Position numbers and translations under genes: made by a program
Source: CBDFNC01 sp965249895
GTDB lineage: Bacteria; Pseudomonadota; Gammaproteobacteria; Enterobacterales; CBDFNC01
DNA: 64,000 nucleotides
Direction of reading: 5' to 3'
Assembly: GCA_965249895.1 (NCBI GenBank)
Contig: CBDFNC010000005.1
Coordinates: 1,178,001 to 1,242,000, forward strand
Notes under the pieces: generated by a model
Seen by the model: only the letters and a program-made list of their open reading frames with translations
Databases searched by the model: none
What the model was told of the DNA's origin: nothing
Shown here: positions 60,512-64,000 of the stretch, piece by piece
Layout of the letters: every line of letters begins with the position of its first letter
Position numbering within the stretch: the stretch's first letter is position 1

Positions 60512-61834
60512 TTATCGATTTAAGATTTCCACAAAGGGAGATTCAAAGTTGCTCAAATTAGGGAAAAGCTCCAACGTTTGGCCTAGATTTAACCCAAACC
60601 AGCGACATAAAGAAGCGTTTACTTGATCTGCGGCGATACCTGGAATTATTCGACCATTGCTATAATCATTCTCACTGTTAGGAGTCAACTCAGGCCAATT
60701 TCCACAGGCTTTTCCGGCTTGTACTGCGCCGCCAGTTATTAATTGATGCCCTCCCCAGCCGTGATCCGTTCCCGATTCGTTTGCCGGAAGGCGACGACCA
60801 AAATCTGACATAGTAACACTGGTTACTTGCTGATCTAATGCATGAAGTCGCAGATCGTTGTTAAACGTCGCGAGTGCATCACTTACTTGAGAGAGTAAAT
60901 TGTGGTGAGGTGCTTTTTGATCTTTGTGGGTATCGAAGCCACCGATACTGACAAAAAATACCTGCCGTGATTGTTCCAGGCTGGAATGTGCCTGAATAAG
61001 ACGGCTGACCATCTTTAATTGCTCTGCCAGAGGGGTATTTGGGTAATCGCCTGTTCCTGGATGGCTGTCCAATATGGACTTTAACGAGTCGTTTTCCAAC
61101 GCACTATCACTCATGCGTTTGGCATAGTTTCGAACATATATATTGCGACTTTGTTGATCTTTCATATTTCGAAAGTACCCATCGAGTCGGGTTTGATCAT
61201 GCCAACCGTCGTACTTTCCAATGCCTCTGCTGTTGATATTGGTTTGATTACCACTTGCGCTGCGTAGTAATTTGGCGTTTCTACCAATGGAAAATAGAGG
61301 TGATATATTACCGGGATTTGTCAGTATATCCATCATACGGCCGGCCCAACCAAGCGGATTCTCAAGGTTTTCTGTGCCAGACTGCCACATGTCTTGCTGC
61401 AAGTTATGAGCCATTAAAAAATCGGGTAGCATGACAGAGCCCGTTTCTATTCCGCTTCGTGTTGTGGGTTCGATAAGCTGGCCAGAATTGATAATTGCGC
61501 TCGCTTGACCGCTTTCAAATAAGGGCAATAGTGATGACATCGCATTGTGAATGCCAATTTCCACACCGTTATCTGTCATCAGCCCTGTACGCAAGATTTC
61601 TTCCTGTTTCAGCCCCAATTTAGGTCGGGCAGAGATATAGTCGGCATATGCAGGATCACTTAACGGTATCAACATGTTATAGGCATCGTTGCCGCCATAT
61701 AAAAACACGAATACCAACGCCTTATGACCGTCGGCTTTTTGAGCTGCAGATACGGACATTGGCAAGGTGCTAAAAGCAGTGGTACTACCAATAACAGCAC
61801 TCTTTTTAAGAAAGCTACGTCTGGTTAATTTCAT
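60512..61834 (-). CDS. DUF1501 family secreted protein (Tat signal)
   Basis: The 440-residue protein begins with a twin-arginine signal (KLTRRSFLKKSAVIG ... VSAAQ). It continues LVFVFLYGGNDAYNMLIPLS, IHNAMSSLLPLFESGQASAI, FVSIGGFDTHKDQ, TVTMSDFGRRLPANESGTDH and GWGGHQLITGG. These are the DUF1501 / alkaline-phosphatase-superfamily-like motifs (GG.D..N, GWDTH variant GFDTH, S.FGR, DHGWG). Its ATG directly follows the stop codon of the DUF1800 gene, so the two are co-translated. The pair is widespread and exported but its role is unknown. Confidence 0.9.
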   Translation of the reverse strand: MKLTRRSFLKKSAVIGSTTAFSTLPMSVSAAQKADGHKALVFVFLYGGNDAYNMLIPLSDPAYADYISARPKLGLKQEEILRTGLMTDNGVEIGIHNAMSSLLPLFESGQASAIINSGQLIEPTTRSGIETGSVMLPDFLMAHNLQQDMWQSGTENLENPLGWAGRMMDILTNPGNISPLFSIGRNAKLLRSASGNQTNINSRGIGKYDGWHDQTRLDGYFRNMKDQQSRNIYVRNYAKRMSDSALENDSLKSILDSHPGTGDYPNTPLAEQLKMVSRLIQAHSSLEQSRQVFFVSIGGFDTHKDQKAPHHNLLSQVSDALATFNNDLRLHALDQQVTSVTMSDFGRRLPANESGTDHGWGGHQLITGGAVQAGKACGNWPELTPNSENDYSNGRIIPGIAADQVNASLCRWFGLNLGQTLELFPNLSNFESPFVEILNR

Positions 61835-63358
61835 TTAGGCCTCCTGACAGAAAAATTCGGGTGAAGTAACTGCTACATACAGGGGGTTTCTAACTCTTTG
61901 GTAACCTTGCTCGGCAGGGATTTGATTTTCCAGCATATCGTAAAGGTAGCCAGCCAGCTGCTCAGACATCAGTCCGCCAAACAGCCGTTCATTGACCAAA
62001 GCAACGTATTCTGTTGGGATTAAATGGAGCGCAACAAATTCAGAAATGTCCCAAGTCCAATGTCTATCTTTGGTATTACTTGACGCGACTACGTTACCCC
62101 ACAATCGGTTGTGGATAGTGCGCATCGTATCCGTGGTCAACAAATAGAACTCGGGCGCAGTGAGGCCAATGTCAGCAAATTCGCCTTGGGGAGAAAAATC
62201 GGAGGGATAGAAGTTAAAAACGCTCGGAGCATTTAGTGGAGACTGGCCTAAGTACCAAGCTGCCCTGGGGAAATCCAGCCAAACTTTACCTACAGGTTTC
62301 ATATTAAAAGCCCTGGCTTGGTTAGCGATGGCTAATATTGGCTCTTTAACTAATCCAAATGTAACTGTGCGCCCCAAACCAGCAGGATGAGCATAACCGT
62401 TCAGTGCATCACTATCTGTAAGAACAGCATATATTGTCGCCTTCAGATCTCCACGAACACCCTGGCCATTATTAATAAATACTTCCGCAACTCGTCGAAC
62501 ATACTGCTTCCTTGGATTACTGGTAACAAACCTCTTAATCAATAAGTTAGCAATAAAAGGAGGCGTATTGTCTTGTTCAAATAGTAGGTCAAGCGCCTGC
62601 TTTAGATCTTCTTCCGCACTTTGCCCAGGTGGAAAAGTTTCACCGAGGACATATTTTTCATCGCTATCGTGGCGGCTGCTATCAGAGTGCATAGGAGCGA
62701 AATAGTCGCTGCGACGCCAACCGGTCAATACTCTTGCAAGCTCTTCTACATCAAACTGACTATAAACCGGGATTTTTTTACCTTGGGGATTAACTCGCGG
62801 ACTACCATTTCTTTTTAATTTCCATAGCCCAAGTGTAAAAAGTTGCATTACTTCTCTAGCGTAATTTTCGTCTGGAAAGGTATTTTTTTCCGGATTCGCT
62901 TTTTTGCTTCCTTCTAGGCTCAAGTATTTTCCCATTATCGGGCTAAGCGTTACCTCTTCTAGCAAGTCTCTAAAATTACCAAAGGCATGTTTAACTAAAA
63001 TGTCATAGTAATTTGTCAGCTCCGGATATTTTCGTCCAACGCCATGGGATGAAACGACGAATATCTGGCTTAGTGCGTATGCCATTCGTTGTCTAAGCTG
63101 ATCATTGGCTTGTATCGCCCGCTGCCACCATACTCCAACGCGCATATCGTCATTTATCACTTCCCCAGTTATGTCGGAAGACTGCTGGGCTTTCGGTAAA
63201 TGATAGGAGGGTTGAGACGAGAACTGCGTCTCAAACCATGCGTTCATACCAATCTGGTTTAAAGTATCAATCTCCCCAGGTAACGGACCGAAGCTGGCTC
63301 GATATAATAGTTTTACATTTTGCTTTTTTAATTCATCGCTGGTATTAACCTCATTCAT
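61835..63358 (-). CDS. DUF1800 family protein
   Basis: The 507-residue protein starts MNEVNTSDELKKQNVKLLYR at 63358 with AAGGAG seven bases upstream (an ATG six codons earlier is inside that region). It shows the DUF1800 pattern: LLYRASFGPLPGEIDTLNQI, WFETQF, RQRMAYALSQIFVVS, YYDILVKHAFGNFRDLLEEV, SPIMGKYLSLEGSKKANPEK, PDENYAREVMQLFTLGLWKL and LARVLTGWR, then HLIPTEYVALVNERLFGGLM near the end. No obvious signal peptide, unlike its DUF1501 partner with which it abuts. Function unknown; the pair is often linked to polymer or surface-related proteins. Confidence 0.9.
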   Translation of the reverse strand: MNEVNTSDELKKQNVKLLYRASFGPLPGEIDTLNQIGMNAWFETQFSSQPSYHLPKAQQSSDITGEVINDDMRVGVWWQRAIQANDQLRQRMAYALSQIFVVSSHGVGRKYPELTNYYDILVKHAFGNFRDLLEEVTLSPIMGKYLSLEGSKKANPEKNTFPDENYAREVMQLFTLGLWKLKRNGSPRVNPQGKKIPVYSQFDVEELARVLTGWRRSDYFAPMHSDSSRHDSDEKYVLGETFPPGQSAEEDLKQALDLLFEQDNTPPFIANLLIKRFVTSNPRKQYVRRVAEVFINNGQGVRGDLKATIYAVLTDSDALNGYAHPAGLGRTVTFGLVKEPILAIANQARAFNMKPVGKVWLDFPRAAWYLGQSPLNAPSVFNFYPSDFSPQGEFADIGLTAPEFYLLTTDTMRTIHNRLWGNVVASSNTKDRHWTWDISEFVALHLIPTEYVALVNERLFGGLMSEQLAGYLYDMLENQIPAEQGYQRVRNPLYVAVTSPEFFCQEA

Positions 63359-63819
63359 TTCGAACTCCTTTTCCATGGAAAATTCAATAACATGGATAAA
63401 GACAAAATAAGACGACCTTATCCATTAATCTCTATTTTTCTAGCCGTAAATAACTTATGGATAAAAATTTAAAACATCGGAAAAATAATTTATTCAATGT
63501 ATTAACCTAGATTTATTTTCATTTCATTAATCTAACGAAGGAATGATTGACTCTCCTTGTGAGGCTTCATAATCCCAACCTCACAGAGATAACATGGCAT
63601 TTATATTTATAAATCCATATTTCCATCGTATTTACCCTGCCAATACGGATTCCGTAAAGTTAATTTTTAGTACTTTACATATAGCTATTAAATACAATTT
63701 GTAATATTCATAGGATGAATAGGGGTTATTCGAAGGTTCCAATTCAAGGTGGGAGTTAGTCCAAACGTAATCATTAATTTTTTATTAGTTGACAAACAGG
63801 TATGTCCGAACTAATCAAA
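63359..63819. other. Upstream region of the DUF1800-DUF1501 pair
   Basis: About 460 bp, very AT-rich from 63380 to 63720, without a gene I can support. It should contain the promoter of the minus-strand pair. A 63-codon plus-strand frame starting at 63802 runs into the repeat and is not called. Confidence 0.4.
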
Positions 63820-64000
63820 ATTTGGAACCCATCAGATCACGGAAATAAAGGTACAATTGTTGCCGTCTTTGTAGAGCAGACGCCTCTTTATAGGAAAAAA
63901 GGGCGAAGCAAGTGCCAGCAAGGTACGCCGAACGTGCATCCATGCGCTTTACATCTCATCCCTGAGATGGGTTCGACTCCCGATCTATCGTGAGCTGTTA
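63820..64000 (+). repeat. Dispersed repeat, copy C (cut by window end)
   Basis: GGAACCCATCAGATC opens the copy, followed by GGTACAATTGTTGCCG, CGCCTCTTTATAGG, GGGCGAAGC, CCAGCAAGGTACGCCGAACG, TGCATCCATGCGCTTTACAT and CATCCCTGAGATGGG. The window ends at GAGCTGTTA, where copies A and B read CTGTTACCC, so the right end lies just outside. Confidence 0.8.

Noticed and set aside
63802..63993. 63-codon plus-strand frame at the window end
   Set aside because: It runs through copy C of the dispersed repeat and has no ribosome-binding site.

Overview
The window looks like a chromosomal segment of a marine gammaproteobacterium of the Alteromonadales type (Shewanella, Colwellia or Thalassomonas relatives). 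This rests on gene content and order: nrdDG behind an FNR-type site, the yafJ-gmhA and ldtD-mepK pairs, a LapBCE-type secretion system with a giant adhesin, and many insertion sequences. The assignment is inferred from protein families; no rRNA or tRNA gene is visible to confirm it.

Layout. 0-14 kb is mostly ordinary chromosome: an ECF sigma factor with an ArsI/CadI-like protein, a MocR regulator facing a DUF1127 gene, a frameshifted thioesterase, a 3-3 crosslink peptidoglycan pair (LdtD-like and MepK-like), yafJ-gmhA, anaerobic ribonucleotide reductase nrdDG, and a first cluster of dispersed repeats. 14-29.5 kb is one minus-strand operon for cell-surface adhesion: TolC-like, ABC exporter, membrane-fusion protein, and a 3341-residue adhesin with an N-terminal retention module. 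29.5-45.8 kb is a mobile-element and decay zone. It holds remnants of HxlR, LysR, GST and GFA-family genes, an ISNCY-like transposase, a complete IS630-like element carrying an AbrB-like gene, an ISAs1 transposase, three tandem copies of an unassigned transposase, and a RAYT (REP-associated tyrosine transposase) pseudogene beside a REP array.

45.9-50.9 kb is a complete nickel-type ABC importer operon, nikABCDE, with a Fur-box-like site over its promoter. 50.9-59.3 kb holds an AraC regulator convergent with a secreted alpha/beta hydrolase. It also holds a LysR regulator divergent from a haloalkane dehalogenase - SDR - DUF1330 operon, followed by pieces of related genes and a metallo-beta-lactamase-fold gene broken by one stop codon. 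59.3-64 kb has two MITE-like repeats, a membrane-anchored FKBP isomerase, a DUF1800-DUF1501 pair and the start of another dispersed repeat.

The most unusual material is non-coding. A repeat family of about 190 bp (12.7-13.1, 54.5 and 63.8 kb) shares its terminal motif with the leader of the tandem transposase copies at 41-44 kb. A REP array sits beside a broken RAYT gene. The IS630-like element appears to carry its own AbrB-type regulator and operator. I see no certain new defence or biosynthetic system.
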